Source: Roseovarius sp. M141
GTDB taxonomy: Bacteria > Pseudomonadota > Alphaproteobacteria > Rhodobacterales > Rhodobacteraceae
DNA length: 64,000 nt
Assembly (NCBI RefSeq): GCF_024355225.1
Contig: NZ_VCNH01000008.1
Coordinates: 3,610,461 to 3,674,460, forward strand
Reading direction: 5' to 3'
In this document: one piece after another, positions 44,124-51,044 of the stretch
Layout: each line of letters opens with the position of its first letter
Numbering within the stretch: the stretch's first letter is position 1
Program-made: the position numbers and the translations under genes
The notes under the pieces: model-generated
The model's database searches: none
Told to the model about the DNA's origin: nothing
Seen by the model: the letters and a program-made list of their open reading frames with translations, nothing else

Positions 44124-44381
44124 ATGCCGCATCTCGGATCGATGCCAGAATCGAAAGATAAACCCCGCAAGCTGCTGGTCGGCTGGATCAGCCGTCTCGA
44201 CCTTGCACTGGAACTCGGCCTGTCGGTCGACACGTTACGCCGCTGGGAGGCCCAACGCACCGGTCCGCCCTGCGTGCGCGCCGGGCGCAAGGTCTATTAC
44301 CGCCGCGCCGCAGTCGAGGACTGGCTGGAAGAGCAGGAGCAGGCCGCCCCGCGCCGCCGCCGTGCCGGAGGGCGCCGGTGA
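44124..44381 (+). CDS. Excisionase-like helix-turn-helix protein (module A)
   Basis: 85 residues. A MerR-like winged helix of the AlpA/Xis type: VGWISRLDLALELGLSVDTLRRWEAQRTGPPCVRAGRKVYYRR. Such proteins bind attachment-site or promoter DNA and direct excision or early transcription of integrated elements. It is the first gene of an early cluster whose genes overlap by a few bases, divergent from integrase A. The paralogue in module B is at 55305. A start at the second ATG (44142) is also possible. Confidence 0.75.
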   Translation: MPHLGSMPESKDKPRKLLVGWISRLDLALELGLSVDTLRRWEAQRTGPPCVRAGRKVYYRRAAVEDWLEEQEQAAPRRRRAGGRR

Positions 44382-44611
44382 TGCACAAGTCAAATTGGCC
44401 CGCAGACCGACTTGCAGAGGCCCGGGCCGTCCTGGCCGACGTGGTCCATCATTCCAATCACCTGATCCAGCTCGCCTGCAATGTGCTCGTTCAGCATGGC
44501 GAGACGGAACGGGAACGCGAGGACGCCCGCATCCTGCTGGTGGTGGTCGATGCACGGCAGCCAACCCGAACCGCCCAGCAGCGGGATCAAGATGGGAGGG
44601 GCGCGCAATGA
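44381..44611 (+). CDS. Small conserved element protein (module A)
   Basis: 76 residues, overlapping its neighbours by one base (TGATG) and four bases (ATGA). Helical, with the stretch ARAVLADVVHHSNHLIQLACNVLVQHGETE followed by REDARILLVVVDAR, conserved in the module B paralogue at 55547 but in no family I recognise. Conservation between both modules indicates a real protein. Confidence 0.65.
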   Translation: MHKSNWPADRLAEARAVLADVVHHSNHLIQLACNVLVQHGETEREREDARILLVVVDARQPTRTAQQRDQDGRGAQ

Positions 44612-45000
44612 AGCGGCGTGGAACCCCCGAGGCCGATCTGCAGCGTGCGGTGGTACAGGCGTTACGCGTTGTCCTGCCGCGCACGGCCATCATCCATCAC
44701 TGCGCCAATGAAGTGACCGAGGCCGGGCCGCGCGGCGCAAAGCGCCAGGCGATCCTCGTCGGCATGGGCGTGCATGCGGGTTTTGCCGACCTGATGGTGC
44801 TCTGCGACGGGCGCGTTCTGTTTCTGGAACTGAAGGCCCCGAAGGGCCGATTGCGCCCCAACCAAGAGGCGTTTCGCGATGCCATGCTGGCACAGGGCTT
44901 CGGCTGGGCGCTCGTGCGCTCGCTCGACGACGCGCTGGGCGCGTTGGCCGATCATGGCTTCACCAGCCGTGTCCGCCCAGCGCGGAGGGTTGCATCATGA
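44608..45000 (+). CDS. VRR-NUC domain nuclease (module A)
   Basis: 130 residues. PD-(D/E)xK-fold VRR-NUC protein: E in TPEADLQRAVVQAL, GMGVHAGFADLMVL with catalytic Asp, LFLELKAPKGR with the Glu-x-Lys, and QEAFRDAMLAQGFGW. Stand-alone VRR-NUC proteins occur in phages, probably as Holliday-junction or flap nucleases in replication or packaging. The catalytic residues are complete here, in contrast to the module B copy. Confidence 0.8.
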   Translation: MKRRGTPEADLQRAVVQALRVVLPRTAIIHHCANEVTEAGPRGAKRQAILVGMGVHAGFADLMVLCDGRVLFLELKAPKGRLRPNQEAFRDAMLAQGFGWALVRSLDDALGALADHGFTSRVRPARRVAS

Positions 45001-45965
45001 GCCACAAGGCAACCGTCTGGGCCATCCAGCAACGCGGATTGAAGCCTGCGACCAAGATCGTGCTTTGGTTCCTCTGTGACCGGCACAATCCGGACTTCGG
45101 CTGTTTCCCAACGCAGGTACGATTGGCCGACGACGCGGAAATGTCGGTCTCAGCGCTGAACAACCATCTCACTAAGTTAGAGGAGCTGCGCCTGATCCAC
45201 CGGGTTCGCAGCTATGATCCGCGCACCCACAAGCGCAAAGCAACGCGCTACATCCTGGGGTTCGAGGATGGGTTTCCACCAGAGCCAACTCCGAAAACCG
45301 GAGATGGAATTGCAGGAACGGAGAGAGAACAGAACGCCGACCCAACTCCTGATTCCGGACATGGAGCCATCTCCGGATTTGCGGCAAAGCCATCTCCTGA
45401 TTTTGCCCAAAGCCATCTCCGGAATCCGGAGATTAACCTTGTAAGAGAACCCCTAAGTAAACCTGTAAAGGAGGAGGAGGACGCGGCTGCGCGCGATTCC
45501 GATTTTGATCGGTTTTTCTCAGAGCTGCTCGGTGCGCTGGGATTCGCCGCCAATGCGACCCTCCCGACCTGGTGGCAGGGTTGGCCAGCGCGGTTGCACG
45601 TTCGCCGCTGGATCGATGACCTCGGGTTGCCTGAGAAACGGATCATCGAGGTCGCGGCCGAAACCCGGAACGAGCACCCCGATCCGCCCGACGGCCCCAA
45701 AGCGCTCGACCGTGCCATGGAGCGCGCCGCCCAGCGCGATGCGCAGGAGGCTGCCGCAAATGTCAGAGCCCTGAAATCCAAACGCAGCCGCAAGACCCAC
45801 GGTAAGCCACCACCCAGCCCGGATGAACTGGCGGCCTACTACGCGGCCAAAGTCAACTCCGACGAATACCTGCCCAGCGGCATGATCAGCAACGCCATGT
45901 GCGAGGCGATGCTGGCGCGCGGGCTGGTGACGGCGGACAGGCTGCGCCAGCGGGGGGGGCGGTGA
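44997..45965 (+). CDS. Helix-turn-helix replication-type protein (module A)
   Basis: 322 residues. The first 90 residues are a winged helix (KATVWAIQQRGLKPATKIVLWFLCDRHNPDFGCFPTQVRLADDAEMS, then NNHLTKLEELRLIHRV), as in phage O-like replication initiators or helix-turn-helix DUF6456 types. The middle is variable; the C-terminal 160 residues (PTWWQGWPARLHVRRWIDDLGL and MISNAMCEAMLARGLVT) are conserved with module B. It may open the replication origin of the element. Overlaps the VRR-NUC gene by four bases and the methylase by four. Confidence 0.7.
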   Translation: MSHKATVWAIQQRGLKPATKIVLWFLCDRHNPDFGCFPTQVRLADDAEMSVSALNNHLTKLEELRLIHRVRSYDPRTHKRKATRYILGFEDGFPPEPTPKTGDGIAGTEREQNADPTPDSGHGAISGFAAKPSPDFAQSHLRNPEINLVREPLSKPVKEEEDAAARDSDFDRFFSELLGALGFAANATLPTWWQGWPARLHVRRWIDDLGLPEKRIIEVAAETRNEHPDPPDGPKALDRAMERAAQRDAQEAAANVRALKSKRSRKTHGKPPPSPDELAAYYAAKVNSDEYLPSGMISNAMCEAMLARGLVTADRLRQRGGR

Positions 45966-46537
45966 ATGGCTTGGTGTCACGTCCCCGGCACGGATTGTCC
46001 CTCTGCGCAGGCGGCGGAGGCCTTGATCTGGGCCTCCTGCTCGCCGAGCCCGGCTATCACACCCGCGCCTTTGTCGAATGGGAGGCCTGGCCCCGAACTG
46101 TGCTCATCGCCGCCCAGCGCGCGGGGTATTTCGCCCCGGCGCCAATCTGGGATGATCTGCGCAGCCTCAAAGCCCGGCCCTTCCGCGGAGCCTTCGACAT
46201 CGTCCTCGCCGGATATCCCTGCCAGCCCTTCAGCGCCGCTGGCAAGCGCGGAGGTGCCGACGATCCCCGCCACCTCTGGCCAGAGGTCGCCCGGGTCATC
46301 GGCGAGTGCGCTCCGGAATGGGTCTTCCTCGAGAACGTCGCCGGGCACATCACCCTCGGCCTTGAAACCGTGCTGCGAGAGCTTTGGGACATGGGCTACA
46401 CGCCTGCGGCGGGCCTGTTCAGCGCGGCAGAAGTCGGCGCGCCGCACCAGCGACAGCGCATCTTCATCCTGGCCCACACCGATGAGCCTGCATCCCGGCA
46501 CCGCCAGTTACAATCCGGCAGGCAACAGCGACCTTAC
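45962..46537 (+). pseudogene. C5-cytosine DNA methyltransferase, C-terminal half lost (module A)
   Basis: Begins at GTG 45962, overlapping the previous stop. Motif I LCAGGGGLDLG, motif IV GYPCQPFSAAGKRGG with the catalytic Cys, motif VI WVFLENV and motif VIII RQRIFILAH are all present. The target-recognition domain and motifs IX-X are missing, because near 46537 the sequence changes into the 3' side of a cobW gene on the other strand. The full version of this methylase is at 57253. It would have modified phage DNA against host restriction. Confidence 0.8.
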
Positions 46538-46768
46538 GGTGCAGCAAATGCAGCCGTTGGCCAGTTCCACAATGTTTTCCGCAGGGCAATCCTCATCCGC
46601 ACAGGATGTCAAAATGTCGCCGTCGACGCCGACGGTGCCGAATTCGTTGACCAGCACAGCCAAGCGACGCCCCTTTGAATGGGTCATCAGGTGGCGGATC
46701 AGCGTAGTTTTGCCCGAGCCGAGAAAGCCGGTGATCACGGTCACGGGGATTTTGGCAAGGTCGGTCAT
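46537..46768 (-). pseudogene. CobW-family GTPase, N-terminal fragment
   Basis: 77 codons of the G3E GTPase start: PVTVITGFLGSGKTTLI (Walker A), LVNEFGTVGVDGD (switch/Walker B region) and the metal site CICCTV. Homology ends there, exactly at the junction with the phage methylase. Full-length members have 330-400 residues. CobW-like proteins deliver cobalt to cobalamin synthesis, in line with the operon. It is the last gene of the cobalt operon and was truncated by a phage-related rearrangement. Confidence 0.82.
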
Positions 46769-47127
46769 TTGGGGGCCTCCATCGGGGGAATACGGGCAAG
46801 GCTTTGCTTGCGGAAAATCACGGGGCGTTCACGCCACGGCACAAGGCCATCGGCGGAGGCGGCATAAGCGGCGGCACCTGCAAGGATTTCGACACTGTCG
46901 GCACGGCTCAGCCGTCCATAGACGTAGGTCCATTTTCCGGGCGACGACAGTGCAACAGTCGCCCCTTGTGAACAGGCCGACAGGCATTCAACCGGCACGA
47001 TCTGCACCCCTTCCGGCGCACCTGCCTCGGTCAAGGCTGCGTGCAGCAATGCGCCGGGGCGTGGCGCATCGTCCTGTGGCACCTCGCCAGCGCGGCAAGT
47101 CATGCAGACATGCAAGGTAGCGGTCAT
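46765..47127 (-). CDS. DUF1636 ferredoxin-like metal protein
   Basis: 120 residues. Thioredoxin-like ferredoxin fold with Cys in HVCMTCRAG and later PVECLSACSQG, the four-cysteine pattern of DUF1636. These genes lie in B12-regulated cobalt operons next to cobW and cbtAB, with a presumed [2Fe-2S] or metal-binding role. Its stop overlaps the cobW start by ATGA, and it follows a His-rich protein gene with a 66-base gap. Confidence 0.8.
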   Translation of the reverse strand: MTATLHVCMTCRAGEVPQDDAPRPGALLHAALTEAGAPEGVQIVPVECLSACSQGATVALSSPGKWTYVYGRLSRADSVEILAGAAAYAASADGLVPWRERPVIFRKQSLARIPPMEAPK

Positions 47128-47193
47128 TGGCGGGTCTCCTTTCTGGAGATCAAAAGGCGCATGGCGGGCTTCCGGTATTCGCTGACGCAACGG

Positions 47194-47700
47194 TCACTCC
47201 TCAACGAAAAGCGTCGTGATGGCGGCAATTGGCGTCCCGTCCACGGCAAGCGGGCCGTGGGTGTTACTGTTCAGCGTGACCAAAACGATCACCTCGCCTT
47301 GCGGCAGACGTGGAAGATGCATCCATGCGCCATAAAGACGGCCCAGCTTTTCACCGTTGACATAAACATGCGCATGCCCCTCGCCCGGCACATCCACCAG
47401 GCCGACGGCCCGGGGCGTGAAGGTGAAGTTTCCGGTATGAACCTGAAGGTTGTAGCCCTCGATCGGATCGCGGGTCAGCTCAATTGCAATTTCGGGCGCA
47501 TCGAGTGCGGGCACCTCAAGCGCAGTGGTGTGCGCGATATCATGCGCGCTGCCGCTGTGGCCCTTAGTCATGCCGCCATGCACAGCAGCATAACCGTGAT
47601 CGTGCCCATCAAAAGTGACCCCACTGCCCGCAGCAAGCGTGAAGCCTATTCCGCCACCGAACACCAGTCCGATGGCGAAAAGACCAAGCGCCCTGTTCAT
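47194..47700 (-). CDS. His-rich secreted/membrane-anchored protein of the cobalt operon
   Basis: 168 residues. N-terminal membrane anchor (LFAIGLVFGGGIGFTLAAG), then a His-rich stretch HDHGYAAVHGG...KGHSGSAHDIAH (residues ~32-58) suited to bind divalent metal, and a beta-domain with EGYNLQVHTGNFTF and HAHVYVNGEKLGRLYG, resembling copper/metal-binding cupredoxin-like or DUF4399-like folds. The start overlaps the CbtA stop. The operon context suggests periplasmic cobalt capture; no biochemical role is established to my knowledge. Confidence 0.65.
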   Translation of the reverse strand: MNRALGLFAIGLVFGGGIGFTLAAGSGVTFDGHDHGYAAVHGGMTKGHSGSAHDIAHTTALEVPALDAPEIAIELTRDPIEGYNLQVHTGNFTFTPRAVGLVDVPGEGHAHVYVNGEKLGRLYGAWMHLPRLPQGEVIVLVTLNSNTHGPLAVDGTPIAAITTLFVEE

Positions 47701-48395
47701 GCGCCAACTCTCGCTGTGTCGTGCGCCTCCTCCCGCCGCCAAAAATAACCGGCGAAGGCGCCCAGCAACACCCACGCGGCCAAACCGACGCCCAAGGCCC
47801 GCGCCGCGAAGAGGGCAGCGATTTCTGGTGGCACTGTGCCACTAAAGCTGTCCGGCTCTGGCGCGCCGATCAAATGAGGTGCTGCCAGCAAGACCACGGC
47901 CAGACCCCGAAGCGCCCAATTGCGCGCAAACGCAAGCAGCCACAGCGCCACCCCCGCCGACACGACCGTGGCAAACCACCAGACCTGCCTCGCACCCACC
48001 TCTGCCGCCGCCACGCCCGGAACCTCGGGCGCAAGCGTAAAGGCCGGGGCAAGGTGGAATGTGACGAAGCCCGCAATGCCCCAGATCATCCCCATGCGCC
48101 CATCTATCTGCGCGCCGCGCCCCTCGGCCACTGACATCATCGCCAGCAGGAGCAAGCCATAGCCCGTATAGGTCAGCATCGTGAAGATCACGCTCAGCCC
48201 GTCACGAACCGCATCAAACCCCGGCAACACCGGATGCGCGGTGACCGGATCGGCCCCGAAATGCAACAGTTCTCCACGCTCATAAAGCTCCGCATGCAGC
48301 AAAACAGGCTGCACGAATGCCAACTGTAGCAGACCGGCAATCAAGCCAGCTACAGCACCAGCGAACAACGCGCTGGTCAAAAATTTAGAGAACAT
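47697..48395 (-). CDS. cbtA: CbtA-type cobalt transporter subunit
   Basis: 232 residues with about five or six membrane helices. The start FLTSALFAGAVAGLIAGLLQLAFVQPVLLHAELYE with Glu/His after helix 1 is the signature of CbtA. CbtA and CbtB form a predicted B12-regulated cobalt uptake system of alphaproteobacteria. Follows cbtB by three bases and overlaps the next gene by four. The riboswitch upstream of cbtB should switch the whole operon off when cobalamin is plentiful. Confidence 0.88.
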   Translation of the reverse strand: MFSKFLTSALFAGAVAGLIAGLLQLAFVQPVLLHAELYERGELLHFGADPVTAHPVLPGFDAVRDGLSVIFTMLTYTGYGLLLLAMMSVAEGRGAQIDGRMGMIWGIAGFVTFHLAPAFTLAPEVPGVAAAEVGARQVWWFATVVSAGVALWLLAFARNWALRGLAVVLLAAPHLIGAPEPDSFSGTVPPEIAALFAARALGVGLAAWVLLGAFAGYFWRREEAHDTARVGA

Positions 48396-48398
48396 CCG

Positions 48399-48581
48399 TT
48401 AGTGGCAGGGAAAGCCGGTGGCGTGACGCACATCGTGGGCGGCGTCATGCAACGCCGAGGCCTGAACGTGGCCTGTCAGGGTAATAATCGCCAGTCCCAG
48501 AACTGCCGCGAAAAGCGCGGGCAATATATCAGCGCGCAACTTGCCATGGGATTGGCCCTGAACTTGGGTCAGTGTAGTCAT
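48399..48581 (-). CDS. cbtB: CbtB-type small cobalt transporter subunit
   Basis: 60 residues from ATG 48581. One membrane helix (ILPALFAAVLGLAIITLTGHV) and a C-terminal His cluster ALHDAAHDVRHATGFPCH, the CbtB hallmark proposed to bind cobalt. It is the first gene behind the cobalamin riboswitch and three bases upstream of cbtA. Confidence 0.9.
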   Translation of the reverse strand: MTTLTQVQGQSHGKLRADILPALFAAVLGLAIITLTGHVQASALHDAAHDVRHATGFPCH

Positions 48582-48625
48582 TGTAGCTCTCCTTACCGTC
48601 CACCCGACGGCATCGCGTTTCAATC

Positions 48626-48805
48626 GTGCTTGGCAGGTCTCCTGGCTCGCGGGTCGTGGCTGTTTGCCCGCCTTCCCCACCGCACCCGTCGTCGGGTTTG
48701 GCAAGTGGCATGAGGGGCAACAGCTCACCGCTTACAGTCGCGGGGGCGGCTCCAGCTTCGGGCGGCTGCCCTTACTGAATTCCCTGTTAGGTTCCACACA
48801 TTTCT
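48626..48805 (-). promoter_or_regulatory. Cobalamin (B12) riboswitch
   Basis: On the minus strand the conserved order of the adenosylcobalamin aptamer is seen: an AGGGAATTC-type start (near 48785), GAAGCTGGAGCCGCCCCCGC and GACTGTAAGCGG (48725-48760), ATGCCACT (near 48705), GGGAAGGCGGGC, and the B12 box AGCCAGGAGACCTGCC (48632-48647). It lies 50 bases in front of cbtB and is expected to reduce expression of the cobalt operon when B12 is bound. Confidence 0.92.
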
Positions 48806-48992
48806 GCGCTTTTCGGAACACCAAGCCTGCTCATATAACCAGTTTGGTTTCGCATAGGCAATACGATTTTCGCTGTGTCGCGAAGCCAGACTGTTTCACA
48901 AGGAATTTCCGGTGGTAAGGTGTGCAATCTTCCCGGAAGTAAGGTGCTTCATTAGCAAAACTTGTTTGGCAAGACGCATGAGGAGATACTGA

Positions 48993-49267
48993 TTGAAAAC
49001 GAGCAGAAACACGACCGCGCGGTCATCTCGATGCTACGGCAGGCCGAAGGCGGCGTGCCGCTTGCCAACCTTCGGTCGCAAGAATTATCTCTTCATGGGG
49101 CAAAAGGACGGCGGTAAAGTCGCAGCCATCGCCTACACGCTTATCGAAACCGCGCGCATGAACAGCGTCGACCCAGATGTTTGTCTTCACTGAGTGCTCG
49201 ACCGCGTCGCAGATCACAAGATGCCCCGCCGCGACGACCTCATGCCGTGGGACTGGGCGGCGGAATA
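48993..49267 (+). pseudogene. IS66-family transposase (TnpC) C-terminal remnant with IS scrap before it
   Basis: From 49062 the frame matches the very end of IS66 TnpC: GRKNYLFMGQKDGGKVAAIAYTLIETARMNSVDP, then after an in-frame stop (49191-49193) VLDRVADHKMPRRDDLMPWDW up to a stop at 49267. The 60 bases before it recall an IS3 OrfA start (VISMLRQAEGGVPLANL). Both are dead fragments. Between the riboswitch and this point (48806-48992) I see nothing. Confidence 0.65.
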
Positions 49268-49290
49268 AGTGTCAACAACAGTCAGACGGG

Positions 49291-49521
49291 ACGTGTGTGG
49301 ACGCCGCCAGCTGCCGCCCTCGGGACCGCGATGCTCTCGCTCGGCGCCTGCACAGTGGTTCTGATGTTCGCCAGAGCGTCCGCCCGCCATTGATGGAGTA
49401 CAGCCGAGCCGAACAGTCAGGGATGGCCGACGAGATTGAAGCGTCACCTGAGGGCGCGATGATGATCGACTGGCTGGCGGATTACGCCGTGACGCGGGAC
49501 CAGGCACGGGCTTGCGGATGA
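49291..49521 (+). pseudogene. Second, diverged copy of the spanin-like lipoprotein
   Basis: The N-terminal part (TPPAAALGTAMLSLGACT) matches the lipoprotein signal of 39487-39714; after a frameshift the rest (MADEIEASPEGAMMIDWLADYAVTRDQARACG) gives the C-terminus that the first copy lacks. This is a degraded end of another prophage related to the one at 38-39.7 kb. Confidence 0.6.
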
Positions 49522-50004
49522 TCTGGACGGACAGGTCGGATATAACCCCCCGTAAAGTAATATGCGGCGGGACCGCCTAGAGATAGGCCCGATTTGTTTC
49601 ACAAGGTTGCGTTTTCAATCGTACCGCGGGAAATTCCACGCATCTGATAACGCCACACTGCATCATCGCACGCCATGGCCGAAGAGTACCGCGTCAGGGT
49701 CACCGGGTCATCCAGCACTGGTCAAGCCAGTCCGAAACGCTACCCGGCCAGCCGCGTGACGCACCGCGCGTGTCGGGATGGTTATCGGAAGTGAGGCGGA
49801 AGGAGATCATGGCGCGATGCTGCCACGGTTTTTTTTTCGCAGGGCCGGTTGCAAATCGGTAAGCGTTATATGGCGGTAATCGGTTCCAGCAAACCGCAAG
49901 TCGCGTTTTTTTGCACGCGGTGGCCTGTCGCTGCCCGCTTATGCACGCTGGTGCGGTTTTTCTGGTCCGGTGTTGATGTGGCGTTGATGTAAACCGGACA
50001 AGCA
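49522..50004. other. Intergenic stretch before the tRNA fragment
   Basis: No gene is supported. It ends with a terminator downstream of the tRNA fragment, so at least its right end is original chromosomal flank. Confidence 0.4.
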
Positions 50005-50031
50005 AAAGCCCGACTGATTAGGTCGGGCTTT
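50005..50031 (-). terminator. Terminator behind the tRNA 3' fragment
   Basis: AAAGCCCGAC (50005-50014) pairs perfectly with GTCGGGCTTT (50022-50031) around seven bases. On the minus strand it follows the tRNA 3' end by 25 bases and ends in TTTGCTTG. Typical tRNA-gene terminator. Confidence 0.75.
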
Positions 50032-50056
50032 AAGCTTTTGATTTAGCGCTGTTATT

Positions 50057-50103
50057 TGGTTGCGGGAGTAGGATTTGAACCTACGACCTTCAGGTTATGA
50101 GCC
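50057..50103 (-). other. 3' fragment of a tRNA gene with CAU anticodon (attachment-site scar)
   Basis: On the minus strand, 47 bases read as anticodon loop CTCATAAC, variable loop, the T-arm GTAGGTTCAAATCCTAC, the acceptor strand and CCA. The anticodon CAT marks tRNA-Met or the Ile2 type. The 5' half and D-arm are absent: upstream bases (50104 onward) do not pair with the acceptor. This is the expected displaced 3' end created when an integrase recombines into a tRNA gene. Confidence 0.8.
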
Positions 50104-50458
50104 GAAATATCTGCGATTCCAATAACTTAGATATTTCAGTGACTTACGCGCCAAGCCTTTGATTCCGCGCATTTTCTACTCCGACGACACCCGACATTGA
50201 CCGGGTTTCACCGTCACCGACCGCGCCAAAACGGTGTATGCGGGTTGAGGTGGCGTTGAGGTGGCCGATCCCTTATCTCACTGGATCATGATCGCGAACG
50301 GCCCTGAGCTGCCATTCATCACGGTCACCATTGCTGCATATAAACGCTTGACCTCCCCCTCCCCACTGAAAAATTCCCGACTGGGGTAAGTCTGTTTCTT
50401 TGAAAGGAGGCGGATGAAGGGCTTTGAAACAGAAAAAATATCCGACCAATGCAATCAA
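50104..50458. other. Non-coding stretch inside the element end
   Basis: No gene is supported between the tRNA fragment and the YwgA-like gene. A hairpin at 50459-50496 closes it on the right. Confidence 0.4.
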
Positions 50459-50496
50459 GCGATCGTTAGTGACGAGAGTCCGTTACTAACGATCGC
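50459..50496 (-). terminator. Long hairpin behind the YwgA-like gene
   Basis: GCGATCGTTAGTGACG (50459-50474) pairs with CGTTACTAACGATCGC (50481-50496), a 16-bp stem with one G-T wobble and a 6-base loop, 26 bases after the stop of the minus-strand gene. No strong T-run follows, so it may act as a transcript end stabiliser as much as a terminator. Confidence 0.6.
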
Positions 50497-50522
50497 GAAC
50501 TGCGGTTCGGACGATTGTGTGA

Positions 50523-51044
50523 TCACGCCAACAGTGTTTGCGGAATCGGTGTAGGAACATCTATCTGTGACAGGCTGGCCAAGAGAGCCTTGGCATTAGC
50601 TAAGCGCACGGCTGTTGCCTTTTCAGGCTTACGTTGAGCCGTTTCATTCCAGGGATCATCGTAACCATCGTGGGCCAAAAAGACCGCAGTAGCGGCCAGC
50701 TCCAACTCGATCGAGTCGGCAGCAGCGGCAAGGGTTGCAAGGCTATGGCGTGGGTTGCCTTGTTCAAGTTCTTGAACATTATCAATAGTATACGTGGAAT
50801 ACGTCCCACCCCATGCCGTTTGATCTTGGCGCTCATTGAGGTTTCCAAACAATGCACCAAACTTTGCAGATGAAGCCAACTCTTCACTGAAAGGGCCGTA
50901 GTGCTTGTATGCAAAACGAAAGCTATCATCGAGACCCGTCGCAGTAAGCAGGTACGCAATCTTCTGTAACCGCGTCCGACCTACGATCCGACCACCTGCA
51001 TCTCGAATGAGATTTGTAACTTCTTCTATCCTAATATCGGACAT
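50523..51044 (-). CDS. YwgA-like protein, partner of the HD hydrolase
   Basis: 173 residues. The opening resembles the YwgA family and more distantly Panacea/SocA antitoxin-like domains: GGRIVGRTRLQKIAYLLTATGL then FRFAYKHYGPFSEEL. The rest is helical. Its start overlaps the HD gene stop (ATGA read on the minus strand, 51044-51046), so both proteins are translated together. In Bacillus subtilis ywgA also neighbours ywfO, which encodes an HD-domain protein, supporting a functional pair. Its function is unknown; control or inhibition of the HD enzyme is inferred. Confidence 0.65.
   Translation of the reverse strand: MSDIRIEEVTNLIRDAGGRIVGRTRLQKIAYLLTATGLDDSFRFAYKHYGPFSEELASSAKFGALFGNLNERQDQTAWGGTYSTYTIDNVQELEQGNPRHSLATLAAAADSIELELAATAVFLAHDGYDDPWNETAQRKPEKATAVRLANAKALLASLSQIDVPTPIPQTLLA

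Noticed and set aside
46679..47748. Plus-strand frames opposite the cobalt operon
   Set aside because: Antisense to CobW, DUF1636, the His-rich protein and CbtA, which carry clear motifs and are under a minus-strand riboswitch.
50057..50103. Complete tRNA gene
   Set aside because: Only the anticodon-loop to CCA half is present; no D-arm or 5' acceptor strand can be paired in the bases upstream.
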